Source: Coturnix japonica (Eukaryota > Chordata > Aves > Galliformes > Phasianidae). From it: a stretch of 64,000 nucleotides of DNA. Position 1 is the first letter of the stretch. Every line of letters starts with the position of its first letter. Both the position numbers and the translations under genes were made by a program. Below, in pieces: positions 52,008 through 63,605 of the stretch. The DNA lies in contig NC_029516.1 of assembly GCF_001577835.2 (NCBI RefSeq), positions 116,247,276-116,311,275 on the forward strand. The letters run 5' to 3'. The notes beneath the pieces are model-generated. The model worked only from the letters and a program-made list of their open reading frames with translations, was not told where the DNA came from and made no database searches.

Positions 52008-52928
52008 CCCCAGGCAGGAAAGCACCCCTGAGTTCCAAATGCAGAGGCAGAAAACATTTCTTTCTGAAAATAACTCTCTCCAGTGACAGACATCAAACCA
52101 TACGCATACCATGCATGCTACTTTAGCAAACAACTGTTTGCTGATAAGAAGTGGAAGCACGAAAGAAAATGAGTTTATTTTTAAAACCTCTGAAGAAAAC
52201 CCAACATAGTTTTTTAAAGGTTGGCCTGGAGTTAGTACAAAGGAGAAGTTTAGAACAAGAACTAAATTTAAGATATATGATTTCAAGCATTACCCAAAGC
52301 TTGATGTCCTAGATGAATGTGAAATATTGCTGTGTATGAGTTAAAGCTTATGCTGAAAAGGGATTTTGGGTAGGGGAGTTATTTTTCTAAGCAATGTGCT
52401 TTGGGTTTTTGTTAATGTATTGCTTTCTGTCTTGTATTTCTATAAAAGAGTGAGAAAACATAGCTTGTCATTTTACCATTAATGCTTAATACATAGCCAC
52501 TGTGAATTCACCACAACACTCACCCAACCGTTTATCAGAATCAAACCACACTAACCTTTGAAAAGGTTAGACTGACTCATATTGTTTACTTCAATTTTAT
52601 CAAGCAAAATATCTCCAGCAATAAAAGAAAAGCTAAAAAGAAGAGTATTTGAGTTAACTTCAACTGCTGCATGGATTAGATTTTTATTTCCTCAAATTAA
52701 TTTCTTAGGATGGAGAAGGAGGTGAAAGAAGAGAAGACAACTTACTGCATTTAAAGTAAAAACAAAACAAGAAATAAAAAAATATACACCCCAAAAAACT
52801 CCCTGCTTACTTGCTTGGGACTGTTGTGTCCACGTCGAGCTCAATCAACGTCATTTTGTTTCGAGCATGCCCTACACGGTTGCCTGCTCTACCCCTCTAA
52901 TGAAAGAAACAATGCTAATAATAATAAA
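52008..52928 (+). other. P2RY8: Probable P2RY8 3' UTR
   Basis: AT-rich sequence directly after the stop codon with no further coding frame. AATAAA hexamers at 52620-52625 and 52923-52928 are possible polyadenylation signals. Which one, if either, is used cannot be told from sequence alone. Confidence 0.35.
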
Positions 52929-53936
52929 AAGGTATACAAGGCATAGCACAGTACTTTCAGTAGTTTGGATGTGTGCCTCTATTTACCTACACTGTCTGAA
53001 AAGACACACAGACTGGGTTTTTCCTAAGAAGTCCCATAGTCAAAAGGCAGCAATTCAGTTATTCATGTTTTGCTGGCCCACGTGATAATTTAGCATGGTT
53101 TTGCCTTGGCCTTCAAGTCCCTCTTCCATCCACTTAAAGCATTACAGCTTTCTCTCTACCAAAACTGTTTTCAACACTTCAGCAGAAACTGTTCTGTCAG
53201 CCATCCTGAAGTCCCCTCCGAAATGTGGAGAAACGTCTCTAACATAACTGACATCAAGCAGCGCAGAAAAGGCAGAAGCTTTGCACACTGGGTATCAACT
53301 GTTGTATTCTGAAAAATACTGAATTGCTCCTTTTGCAACACTGAAAAGCTGCTCACAACTGACTGAAAATGTTCTTCTCTCCAGCTTCACTCAACTCACT
53401 GTAACACTTCATCCTTTTCTCAGTCACGCACCCCAAGCAATAGGAACAATTTCCCATGAAGGTACTTCATCATATCAGCTCTCCTCAAGATAGCTCAGGT
53501 TAGGCAAAATCTGAGTTTTTGATAGTGGGATTGTTTCTCAGAAAAGGCATGTGGAAGTGAACAATGTTTTGAATCTGACGGTGCATACTATGAAGCTTTG
53601 GGGGGCGAGGGGTGTGTTTTAAGAGAATAAAATAAGAAGTTACTTCAAAAATAGTGCAAAAACTGCTCTTCTACACTGGAAACATGTCCTCATGGGACAC
53701 CAGATGGTGTAAGACTGCTAACGTCCTTGTTCAGTGTATGCGAGTTTAAATGTATTTATCTGTGTATATGTACATACATATAAACGCATGTTGCCATTTG
53801 AAATGTTATTGAGAAGTTCATATCTATACTGCCTTCAGTTTAGGGAATCACTTTCCCACAGCATTCTCCTAAAGAACCTGGCAGCCCGTGGTTTGGACAT
53901 GTACACTCTTTGCTGGATAAAGAACTAGCTGCATGA

Positions 53937-54984
53937 ACAGGCCCAGAGAGTGGTGGAGTGGTGGTGAATGGACTTTAATCTACCTGGTGGCTAGTCATGA
54001 GTGGTGATCCCCAGGGGCTGTCACTGTGGCCTGTTCTGTACAATATAATATGACCTGGATGAGAGCATTGAGAGCATCCTCAGTAAGTCTGCAGATGACA
54101 CCACACTGGAAGGCAATGTCAGTCTGCCTGGGGGGTAGGAAGGCCCTGCAGAGGGATCTGGACAGGCTGGATCACTGCACTGAGGACAATGCAGTAAGGT
54201 ACAACAAGACCAAGTATAGGATCCCGCACTTTGGCCCCAACAGTGCCAGGCAATGCTACAGGCTCAGGGCAGAGTGGCTGGAAGACTGTGTGGATGAAAA
54301 GGACCTGGGGGTACTGGTCAACACTGGGCTGAAAATGAGCCACCAGTGTGCCAAAGTGACCAAGAAGGCCAATGGCATCATGACTTATAACAGAAATAGT
54401 GTTACCAGCAGGAGTGGGGAAGTAATCATCCTTCTGTACTCAGCCATGGTGAGGCCACACCTCAAGTGCTGTCTTCAGCTTGGGGCCCCTCACTACAAGA
54501 AAGACATTGAAGACCTGGAGTGTGTCCATGGAAGGGCAACAAAGCTGTTGAGGGGTCTGGAGCACAAGTTTAATGAGGAACAGCTGAGGCAACTGGGATT
54601 ATTCAGTCTGAAGAAGAGAAGGCTCAGGGGAGATCTTATTGCTGTCTACAGCATGAAAGGAGCTTGTGGAGTGGTTGGGGTAGGGCTCTTATCCTGCATA
54701 ACTAATGATAGGAGAAGAGGGAATGGCTTCAAGTTGCACCAGGGGAGATTAAGGTTGAATACTGGGAAACATCTCTGAAAGGGTGGTCAGACGCTCCAAC
54801 AGGCTGCCCAGGGAGGTGGTTGAGTCGCTGTCCCTGGTGGTGTTCAAGAAACATGCAGATGTTGTACTAAGGGACATGGCTTAGTGGGGAAATACTGGTG
54901 GTAGATGGAGGGTTGGACTGGATGATCTTGGAGGTCTTTTCCAACCTTGGTGATTCTATGATTCTACAATTTTATGATTCTAGT
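53937..54984 (+). repeat. CR1 LINE copy, about 1 kb, between P2RY8 and ASMTL
   Basis: Truncated in the RT domain. A 250-codon frame (54026-54778) reads [34 protein letters not shown]... through [25 protein letters not shown] to the ORF2 C-terminus. The 3' end is 'ggaggtcttttccaaccttggtgattctatgattct'. The long frame reflects shared ancestry with LINE RT, not a host gene. Same subfamily as the 9510-10544 copy. Confidence 0.93.
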
Positions 54985-57900
54985 ATAGAGTCGTATATAT
55001 ATATAGATGACATGCTTACTAGATTGCCTTTGTGGTAGTAATTTTACTGAGAAGCTATGGATGTATATAAGCTCATGTTCTGTTTATTATTGTTGGGTTT
55101 GGTATTTTTTTTATTGCTTAACAATTTAATGTCTGAATGTGCTTGGACTTTTTTATATAAGAATAAACGAATAAATAAACAAACCGTGAAAAGTACATGA
55201 TTTAAGATTTAAGATGAGTTTGCACCTATCGTGTGCAAGTTACTTCTCTGCTTAGAACAAGGCATGGAGATCAAGTTAATACATAAAATGAATTGGCTTT
55301 CCATTGCTGTTGATCCTTTTTTCTACATCTCTGCAACTTTTTAAGCTTCTTACTTTTCCTACCTTTCTAAAGACTGACCTTTTTTTTCTTTTCTCTGTAT
55401 ACCTGTTCATTAATTCTTCTATAATAAATATAGCTTATGTATAAATAATAGAGGTTGACAATGGGATGCCCACTTCCCACAGCTAAATCTGAAAAGCAAC
55501 AATACTAAAATACTGGAAAAGTGGCCAACTTGGAATTATTTTTCTTACCCAATAATTGTACCAAAAACATATATCCTAATTTCAAGGCATTTATAAAAGG
55601 GGCCAGCAGGGCAGGTCTTGTCATACCACCCCAACTATGGATTAGGCAGCTGAGAGGATCTGTTGCAGCCCCAGCTCTTTTGCTGGGGATGGGAACAGGA
55701 TGAAGCTGGGACAGAATGTTGACTGCAGCTGGGTCTGGCTGAGTTGTGGCCATGGCTGGACAGAAGTGTGGAGTTGTGTTAACAGCTGAGGAGACTCTGA
55801 GGACTATTGAAGAGTTTGAAGATATCAACCAGGATACCTTTCTAGACTTTAGCACAAATAAAATGCCACCTGCTTGATTATCTTGGCTCATTACAGTGTC
55901 CAGCAGACAGTCTTTTCTTTTTCAAGCAGCTTTTTCTTCTTTAGAATTTTCAGCTATGAGACTGTGGTGGTTCTCTTTCCCCAGATCCTGCATCAGCATC
56001 TACATGACCTGGCTCTGTCATAGCAGAATTGTCAGGAAAATGTGTACATTATTATTCTTCAAGGGAGCTGCTAAGGCTGATTCTCCCTTGAAGCTTTTCC
56101 CAACATCTTGCGCATTCTCAACTGTTGTTGCTGGAATACAGGTGAGGTACTAGGAAAATGGGAAAGTGTTTCACTGAGTGCTTCAAATTCAAAGGAACTC
56201 AAAGGTTTGACTCTGCTGTATATCTTAAAGGCCTTGTCAAAGGAGGAAAGGCTTTGGGGAAGTATAAACAGATTCAAGTAAGAGATGGGCGAGGGGCTGA
56301 AGAAGTAACCTCTTTAGAAGCTGAGGGAAGTAATACCATAAGTGAGAGTTTAGAAAAAGAAGCAGGAAGTTTGTCTCCAACAGAAACCATCCACTGTTGG
56401 AGAATGTGAATAATTTTCTTCATAAACAACCAATTTCATTTTAGAAACATGGAGCCCTTTCAGTATGAAAGCTGGAAGCAGCAGCAACTCTCCAGATTCT
56501 TGCTGCAAGGAAAGGAATGTGATTAACAGATAAATAAACCACTACCTAGATACAGAGCAAACACCTCGCAGAGGAACTCAGATATCAAGAAATGTGGCCT
56601 TGCCAATCACAAAAGGCACAGTTCATCTGATCGGAAACTAGATATTAAGTGTTGCTCTAAGTGTCTTAGTGCATGGCAATATTCATCTTGATTGCCTGCT
56701 CTGTTTCTGGAATCTACATGATAGCTGTGTTTGCTGCTGGTTGTGTTCAGACATCCAGATGTTAATAAACTTTCATATCACCATGAAGCCATGCCACAAA
56801 AGCGAGGTTAGAAGGCTGGTCCTGTTACTTCCTGCTTCTTGACAGCTTTCTTCTAATTCTGCCATCTTCACAATTCTAACAGGCGCTTTCTCATCTGATG
56901 GAAATCCATGTAGGCTTATGAGCTAGGAAAAAAGTATTCTTGGGGACCACAGCAAATGCACAAATAGACTGCAAGTCTCTCTCACTTCCTCAAACCTTTA
57001 TGGTTCCACAAAATTCAAGACAAATACATCATGTTAAATGACTGTAGCTCTCATCTTGTTGTTTGCTTCTATATAGACTCTGTGAAAACTTCTCACTTTG
57101 AAACTCTCCAGGGATATGCAATGAATTTTTCTTCTTCAGAAGGATTTAGCATGCAATACTGATGGCATTACTTTCCCAGCTCTTGCTTACTGACCACAGG
57201 CTGACATTTTTCCTTTCCATATATCACCTTGCTTTCCATAGTCTGTGTAGAATGCATCAGTGTCTCACCACACTGTGATGAATAATGCAAATCACTCTGT
57301 ATGATTCTACCTAAAATGTCAACATATTTGTAGCAAGACAACTACTTCCACATATTGCTGCTAAAACTAAGCCTTTAATGTGGTAAAAATTAAGATACAG
57401 TAGAGCAGATAACTTTTCTTTAGTTGATTAGATCACAATCACAAATGTAGAAGACAAAAATTCACTCAGTAAGCTAACAGTATTTACATTTTACACTTGA
57501 ATTTTCATATTCAATTAAGGTATTTGAGTCCCAGTTACTGCTTTTCATACAGCCATGCAAATTAAATGCTGTTACAAACAGGGTATCTTTATGATGCCCC
57601 CTTATAGTTCCCGTCTCATTCATACATTAACTTTCAAGACTATCTGACATTAACTTTAGTTCTGAGTATCCCTGTATGCACACACACACACACACACACA
57701 GAGCTGTATTAGCTAATCCTTAGCTAAGTCTACCAAATGGCACTTCGAATGTTTGTGGTATTGGGTCTATGTCCTTACCAGTGACAGCTGTGCACAACTA
57801 CGTGAATACAGCAAAGCCATAGAGAAATGATGGAATCTACTGCCCTCATGTGGATACTGGCATAGTAAACATACTAAGAACACAAAACGCTCTTAAACTC

Positions 57901-59479
57901 AATTGGGAAATTACTCCCTGGAAAAGCTGGAATTCCAGCTGAAACAAACAAAAATATTCCCTGCATTTTAGGAAGCATTGAACGTAAGCATTAAAAGGAA
58001 TGAGACAGAGGGCAGCACTGAGATTACTTGCCCTACAAACACATGAAGTAGGAGCGCTGTCAGCAAGCTTGTACCCCTCTCAGTGTCTGTAGGGTTATTC
58101 AGCCTTTGGTTTGGCTAAATTTGTGTTTAATTTGGTTAATTCTCCTTGTCCCATGAGATGGGAATAAATCTACCAGACAAATGAGCTGATATGTCTTTGG
58201 TACGAGATATGTTGCATTCCCTCAGATGTGAAGTTTCCTCATTGGAAAGATATATGTAAAGCCATGTATAGGGACATTATACAGTACACAGACTTTGTTT
58301 TAACTGAAAATAGACCTAAATGACTTCTTGTGTTTTCCCCAAAATCTCCCTATGTGCTTGTAAGACTGCTGAAGAAAAGAAGGGATTTATGTGAAATGAC
58401 CATGTAGGCACATTGAGCTATTGCAGGCCTTCAAAGTTTTATAGAAGAGAACTACGTCTTCAGACTTGAGCAAAGAAAACTTAATTGATAATGGTTCTTA
58501 AAACTGAGCTATGAGAACACAGAGATAGCAGTTTCATGAAAGAGATCTAGGGGAGCCACTCTGAGAGCACTCCCTCAGTCTGGAAAAACAGCTCTTGAAA
58601 GTCTTAGGATTTTCCACAAGAACTTCAGCTCTACTTCACAAGAAGCAATGACAAAATAATTTGAGAACCAGCATGTACTTTTATGTACCCTGCAAAAGTC
58701 TGAATTGGTTAAAAATCAAGAGTACCCCTTCAAAATCTACAAGCCTAGCTGAACATGTAGAACAACCATAACAGACTGAGAATATACAGTATTAGATGAG
58801 GTGGGAACATATGTTATCCCTACAGTAACAATGAACAGATACCTCTTCATGAGTTGTGTAGACACATTGGATTACAAAAAGAATTTCAATGCCAGAAAGA
58901 GGCTTATGAAAAACGTACATCTGCGCTCTCTGAATGAATGAAGTCACCTAAGAAAAGTCAAGCTGTCTTGTGAAAGATGAAATGTTTCATCCCTTTCATA
59001 GTAACACTTGTGAGATTCTCTACCTTCTTTGCAATGGAAATGTATTGTTCCCCAGCAAAGTCCATCTTGTGCTTGTATAGATGACTCAGCTATATTATAC
59101 GTCCAGGTTGAAATACAAACTCTTACTGGGATTTATATAAATGTTGGCAGAAGAGTTTGATTAGCATAACGTTCTTTAGTTCTATATGTGCAGCAAGTTA
59201 TTACTGTGATGGCCATAGTATAAATGCATAGGCAAAGAAGCAGAGAAGTTGATAAGAATAAATATCTAGGAAAGGTCTTTACAGTTCAGAGCTCTGTTGC
59301 TTTGCTTTTGTTCAAAATGCACCAGGCATTTGAAAAAGTCAACAGTTTCATAACCAACCTTGGACAAGCTAATGTTTGACTAGCACAGGCTGATAACCAT
59401 TGGTGTCACCGGCTTTCACCTCGGTCACCTCACTGCAGCCTCACACTGGCTTTGTCCAGCTCTTGCAAGGCTACAATAG
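54985..59479. other. P2RY8-ASMTL intergenic DNA
   Basis: No gene identified. It contains the (CA)11 repeat and a 44-codon coding-like frame at 55743-55877 followed by nothing recognisable (see findings). Human has no gene between these two neighbours (by memory). Confidence 0.5.
57679..57700 (+). repeat. (CA)11 microsatellite
   Basis: Eleven perfect ca units. Confidence 0.97.
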
Positions 59480-59880
59480 AAGCTACCCCCTACAACCGGC
59501 CAGCCGGGCCCCGCCGCGGCCTACTAACCCAACCCGCCTCCATCCCCGCCCCGTTGCCATTATAAGGCCGCCCCGCTGCCCGCCCCCAGGCTGTGTCGAG
59601 CGGGAGGCCGGGGTGTTATTGTCGCGGCCATGGCGTTGAGCCCGGTGCTGGGGAAGCTGGTCAGCAAGCGGGTGGTGCTGGCCAGTGCCTCGCCGCGGCG
59701 CCAGGAGATCCTCACCAACGTGGTGAGTGCTGCCGAGCCGCTCTCCTTCTCTCCCCTCGGCGGGGCCGGCGCGGCCCGGGACTCGGTAACGCGGGGCGGG
59801 TGGAGGCCGGAGCTCCTGCGGCTGCTACCCGCGGTCTGTCCCCGGTGTGAACGCGGAGGGCGGCCGCATGATTAACTGAG
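59480..59880 (+). promoter_or_regulatory. ASMTL: CpG-island promoter of ASMTL
   Basis: A sharp change from AT-rich flanks to GC- and CpG-dense sequence around the first ASMTL exon. A GC box (CCCCGCCCC, 59544-59552) and a TATAAGG element (59561-59567) lie upstream of the start codon, consistent with transcription starting roughly at 59590-59600 and a short 5' UTR. The island extends past the exon 1 donor into intron 1. The only CpG-island-like stretch in the window outside repeats. Confidence 0.75.
59630..59722 (+). CDS. ASMTL: ASMTL coding exon 1 (Maf domain start)
   Basis: Encodes residues 1-31 of acetylserotonin O-methyltransferase-like protein, beginning MALSPVLGKL and containing the Maf-family signature S19-A-S21-P-R-R24 followed by QEIL. 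In this family the signature binds the nucleotide phosphates. Human ASMTL starts almost the same way (by memory). The ATG has a strong context (gcggccATGg) and lies inside the CpG island. The exon ends in phase 0 before GTGAGT at 59723. In mammals the full protein joins an N-terminal Maf-type nucleotide pyrophosphatase, which removes non-canonical nucleotides, to a C-terminal methyltransferase-like domain. Only the N-terminal part is in this window. Confidence 0.95.
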
Positions 59881-60179
59881 CGGCCCGGAGAGCGCGCAGC
59901 AGCTGGGTCTGGTGATGAGTAGATTAAATTACTGTGCTAAAAGGCAGCACCATTGCTTCTGGTTGTTGGCGCTGACTGGAGTAATTAAAAGGGTCAGCCT
60001 GTTGCCCTAACTTCATGAGATGAGTTATTACTTTTGTGGGGGGTAAGGTAGTTACCCTTCTCTTGCAAAGCACTCCTGAAGCATAAAGAAAGCTTTAATC
60101 CTTCCAGAATATTTGGTGGCTGTGGAGGCAAGTGCAGGCTGGGACAGCAGACTGGCAGTAGGAAGTGTTTGAATGAATA

Positions 60180-60707
60180 TTATACCTTGCTAATGAGGCT
60201 GCACCTCAAGTATTGTGTTTGGTTTTGGGCCCCTTGCAATAAGGAAGACATTGAGATCATGGAACATGTTCAGAGAAGGGCAGCTTGTCTGGTCTGGAGC
60301 ACAGGTCTTATGGGAAACAGCTGAAGGAGCTGGGATTGTTCAGCTGTGAGAAAAGGAGGCTCAGGGAAGAACTGATTGCTCCCTACAATGACCTGAAAGG
60401 AGATTGTGGCGAAGTGGGGGTCAACTTCTTCTCCTACATAACTACTGATAAGACAAGAGGGAATGCCCTCAAGCTGCACCAGGGGAGATTCAGTTTGGCT
60501 ATTAGGAAAATTCCTTCTCCAAAAGAATGGTGAGATGCTGAAATGGGCTGCTCAGGGAGGTGGTTGAGTCACCATTTGTGGAGGTGTCCAAGAAATGTAT
60601 GGATGTGGCACTGAGGCCCACGGTTAGTGGGCAGGATGGTGTGGTGGGTTGATTATTGGACTAGGTGATCTTAGATCTTTTCCAACCTTTATGATTCTGT
60701 GATTACA
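60180..60707 (+). repeat. CR1 LINE copy in ASMTL intron 1
   Basis: Plus strand, same direction as ASMTL: from 'ataccttgctaatgaggctgcacctcaagtattgtgtttggttttgggcc' to 'ttttccaacctttatgattctgtgatt'. An 82-codon frame at 60285-60533 is the ORF2 C-terminus (GLEHRSYGKQLKELGLFSCEKRRL). Confidence 0.92.
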
Positions 60708-61208
60708 AAATGAATAATATAAGTACACGGGGTTCTTCACAGGAAAAGTCAGAAGTTAAATATAAAGAAGGTATGTGGAGATGAAGAGAAGTATAGAGGT
60801 TTGCACATGCTGAGTTAGAGATGTAATGTCTGTTGGGTATAGTCAATTTATGTGTATCATCTGGAGGTGGGAAGTAAGTACAACATGTTTTATAAAACCA
60901 TCTACTTCTTTTCTACTTACTAAATTTTTACTAGCAGATAAATACAGATGGTAAATCTCATTGAAGAATGTGCATCAATGCTGTGCAAGTGCTGTGGAGG
61001 GATTCAGCTCTACTTACAGGAATAGGCTAGTCCCAGGGCACATAGATTTGATGCTGTGATAATAGAAGCATTTTTTCCCCGCTTATTATTATAAGGGTAG
61101 GAATGTCTTAAAGTGAGTAGAGCAGAAACTGAATTTGTCACTTACATGATGTGTCTTAGAGCAACTTGTAATGTGATTACACTTTCTGCATTGCTTTCTT
61201 TGTTACAG

Positions 61209-61340
61209 GGTCTACGGTTTGAGGTAGTTCCATCCTGGTTTAAAGAGACACTTGAAAAGTCATCTTTTGCAGCCCCTTATGAATATGCTGTTGAAACAGC
61301 AAAACAGAAAGCTCTTGAAGTAGCAAATAGAATGCATGTG
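61209..61340 (+). CDS. ASMTL: ASMTL coding exon 2
   Basis: 44 codons (residues 32-75) starting GLRFEVVPSWFKE and ending ALEVANRMHV, matching the human Maf-domain segment GLRFEVVPS...AKQKALEVANR (by memory). It is flanked by a TTTGTTACAG acceptor (AG at 61207-61208) and a GTAAGT donor at 61341. Both ends are phase 0, so it joins exons 1 and 3 in frame. Immediately after the donor is an imperfect 20-bp repeat of the exon-end/donor sequence, then a CR1 fragment from about 61364 (see findings). Confidence 0.95.
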
Positions 61341-61363
61341 GTAAGTGTGGAATGCGCGTGGTA

Positions 61364-61680
61364 AAGGGGAGCTGTGAGAAAGAAGAGGACAGACTCTTTA
61401 GTAGGGTCTGTTGGGATAGGACAGGGGGAAATGGTTTCAAATTAAAAGAGGGGAGATTTGGATTGGATCTAAGTAAGAACTCGTTTATGATAAAGGTGGT
61501 GAAACACTGGAACAAATTGACCAGAGAGGTGGTGGACACCTCATCTCTGGGGAGGTTCAAGGTCAGGCTGGACCAGGCTCTGAGCAATCTGATGTAATGT
61601 AGGTGTCCCTGTTCATTGCAGAAGAGGTGGACTGGATGATCTTTGAGGGTCCCTTCCTACTTAAATGATTCTATGATTTG
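61364..61680 (+). repeat. CR1 LINE copy in ASMTL intron 2, next to the exon 2 donor
   Basis: Starts about 25 bp after the exon 2 splice donor with 'ggggagctgtgagaaagaagagg' and ends 'gggtcccttcctacttaaatgattctatgat'. A short ORF2 tail (NGFKLKEGRFGLDLSKNSFMIKVVKHWNKLTREVVDTSSLGRFKVRLDQAL) is open. Confidence 0.9.
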
Positions 61681-63098
61681 TTGACTGATTCAAGAATTTG
61701 TTGACTGTGAATCCAGAGCTTTGCTGTAGCTTTCACTGAAAAGTTAATCCAGTTGAACAGTTATAACAAGAGAATTCAGAATTCATAAGAATGGAGATGC
61801 TTGGAAAGCAGAAAAAAAGGAGACAATCTGCTGTAAAACAGTGAAGGAGGCTGACACTCTAAAAAGAGTGAGAATCTAACAGTTTCATGTCTATGATTCT
61901 TAAATATTATAAAATCTGTTATCAAATATACAGTGTCAGTTGGATTTCTGCCCTTGTCTGCAACTGCTGTTTATGAGCACACGAGGCTGTTCTTTACCAG
62001 AACCTTTTCAGGAGTCCGGCTGATGAGATCCTATGAAGTATATTGTAATAATGTCTTAGTACAACTCTGGAAGAGGAGTATATTTGTACAGCCAGTGTTA
62101 ATGTCAGAAAGGGAATCTTAAGCACTCTAAACCAACAGTGTTACCAGATGTTACCACATGATCTTCAGCGTAAATTGTTAATCCAGGTTTCTGTCACCTT
62201 TTTTCAGAGGTTGGTGTGACATTAAGAGAGTGTATTTCAAACCCAGATTTACAAACTGCCTTACGGTGGCCTTTCATTGCAAATCAGTATAATGGCGATA
62301 ATGTTCGTTCAGTGGATTTCTAAATGCATCTTGAACAAGGAGGGTTTTTTTTAATGTTGAAAGAACTTACTTCAGCTATTTAAATTACTTCAAGAGTATC
62401 TTCTGGAGAAGAATCTCCTCCTTACAGACATTTTTGCTTAAGGGTTGCAAATGGAGACAGATTTCCTCTCTTGTTTTAAATAGTAGCTGTGTACCTCATT
62501 AACATGCAATTAAATAAAATTTTATCTGTAAGGACAGGCTACATACAGCTTAAAGCCAAGAAAGCACTATAAAGATTCTTTATATACCTCTACTTCTCAG
62601 TTTCCCAAACTGTACTGTATATGCTCCCTTGAGAGAATTGTAGCTAAAGAGAAATCATTCAGCGTACTTGACTATGAAAGGTGGCTCCAGAGGGCTTCAG
62701 ATCTGTACTCCTGTCCCCACTGCATAGGGTGCTTTCTCTAAAGGAAATGTAACTGCCCTTTCAAGATCAAATTGGCCTCTGGGTCTGCAGGCAGTTCTCT
62801 CCTAGATGTATCTATTCATCAGTAAGATAGTCGGGTGAAGCTGCAACCTGAGAAGAGTCTGCTTAAGTCTCCTGTTTTACTCACTTTTGTGGTGTTATAA
62901 ATTATTACTCTTGTCTGAACAGTGCAAAAGGAGGAGAAAGTGTCATGTTTTTCAGTTCTCTGTAGAGCCCTATCTGTAAACCTACCTGGTGAATTCAGGT
63001 TTTCTTGCCTCATTTATCTATTTATTTATTTTAAAGCATTTTATTCTTTCTGTTATTTTTGTTTTTGAAACATACATTCTTTCTTTATGCCTTTTCAG

Positions 63099-63146
63099 AA
63101 ACACCTGAGAACACCTGACATTGTTATAGGAGCAGACACCATTGTG
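63099..63146 (+). CDS. ASMTL: ASMTL coding exon 3 (GADTIV motif)
   Basis: 16 codons (residues 76-91), KHLRTPDIVIGADTIV, between a CTTTTCAG acceptor ending at 63098 and a GTAAGA donor at 63147. 'GADTIV' is a hallmark of Maf/HAM1-like pyrophosphatases and D88 is the expected catalytic or metal-linked acid. Human ASMTL has PDVVIGADTIV at the same place (by memory). Phase 0 at both ends. Its small size and lack of a long frame make it invisible to ORF length filters, but reading frame, motif and splice sites agree. Confidence 0.93.
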
Positions 63147-63186
63147 GTAAGAGGTCTTCTGAGCTTCGGTATCGTTTTAAACCATG

Positions 63187-63225
63187 ACAAGCATAGAAAA
63201 TACAAGCATAGAAAATACAAGCATA
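63187..63225 (+). repeat. 15-bp tandem repeat in ASMTL intron 3
   Basis: acaagcatagaaaat occurs twice perfectly (63187-63201, 63202-63216) plus nine bases of a third copy, about 40 bp after the exon 3 donor. Confidence 0.95.
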
Positions 63226-63540
63226 TTTAGGCTTAAAGTTGGGGGTGGAAAATGATTTTTTTCCACTGACAAGTTGCACCTGAGATGAGATGTTTTTTGA
63301 ACTTTTGTACATGTGTTTCTAAGTCTTTTCTTCCTAACAAGGCTAATTTTGCTGTCTTGAGTGCTCAAAGCCTCAGTACTATTCTTCCAGAGACAATAGT
63401 ATCTCTATCTGTGTTCTTTGCACTGCTCAGTAGTCTCATTTTGAAGATGTGGCTGAAAACTTATTTTAAATCCTTATTTTAAATCCTCAGTTTCAGGAAA
63501 ACTAAGAAGACAGCACAATATCTCTGTCTTTCTGTTTTAG

Positions 63541-63605
63541 TCTGTGGATGAGCAGATCTTGGAGAAACCAGTTGATAAGCAAGATGCATATAGGATGTTA
63601 TCAAG
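63541..63605 (+). CDS. ASMTL: ASMTL coding exon 4
   Basis: Encodes SVDEQILEKPVDKQDAYRMLS plus two bases of the next codon (residues 92-113), following a TTTCTGTTTTAG acceptor ending at 63540. It matches human ...LILEKPVDKQDAYRMLSR (by memory), the conserved Maf-domain segment after GADTIV. The donor is taken as AG|GTTCGT with GT at 63606-63607, leaving phase 2 so that the next exon completes Arg113. A second GT at 63610 (GTAATG) would give a phase-0 exon ending Arg-Phe and fits the family less well. The rest of the gene lies beyond the right edge. Confidence 0.9.

Noticed and set aside
59593-59850. GTG-started 85-codon frame over the ASMTL promoter and exon 1
   Set aside because: Frame-shifted shadow of ASMTL exon 1 in GC-rich DNA; the ASMTL frame has the conserved motif and exon continuity.
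63187-63225. CRISPR-like spaced repeats
   Set aside because: Short direct tandem repeat without spacers in a vertebrate intron.
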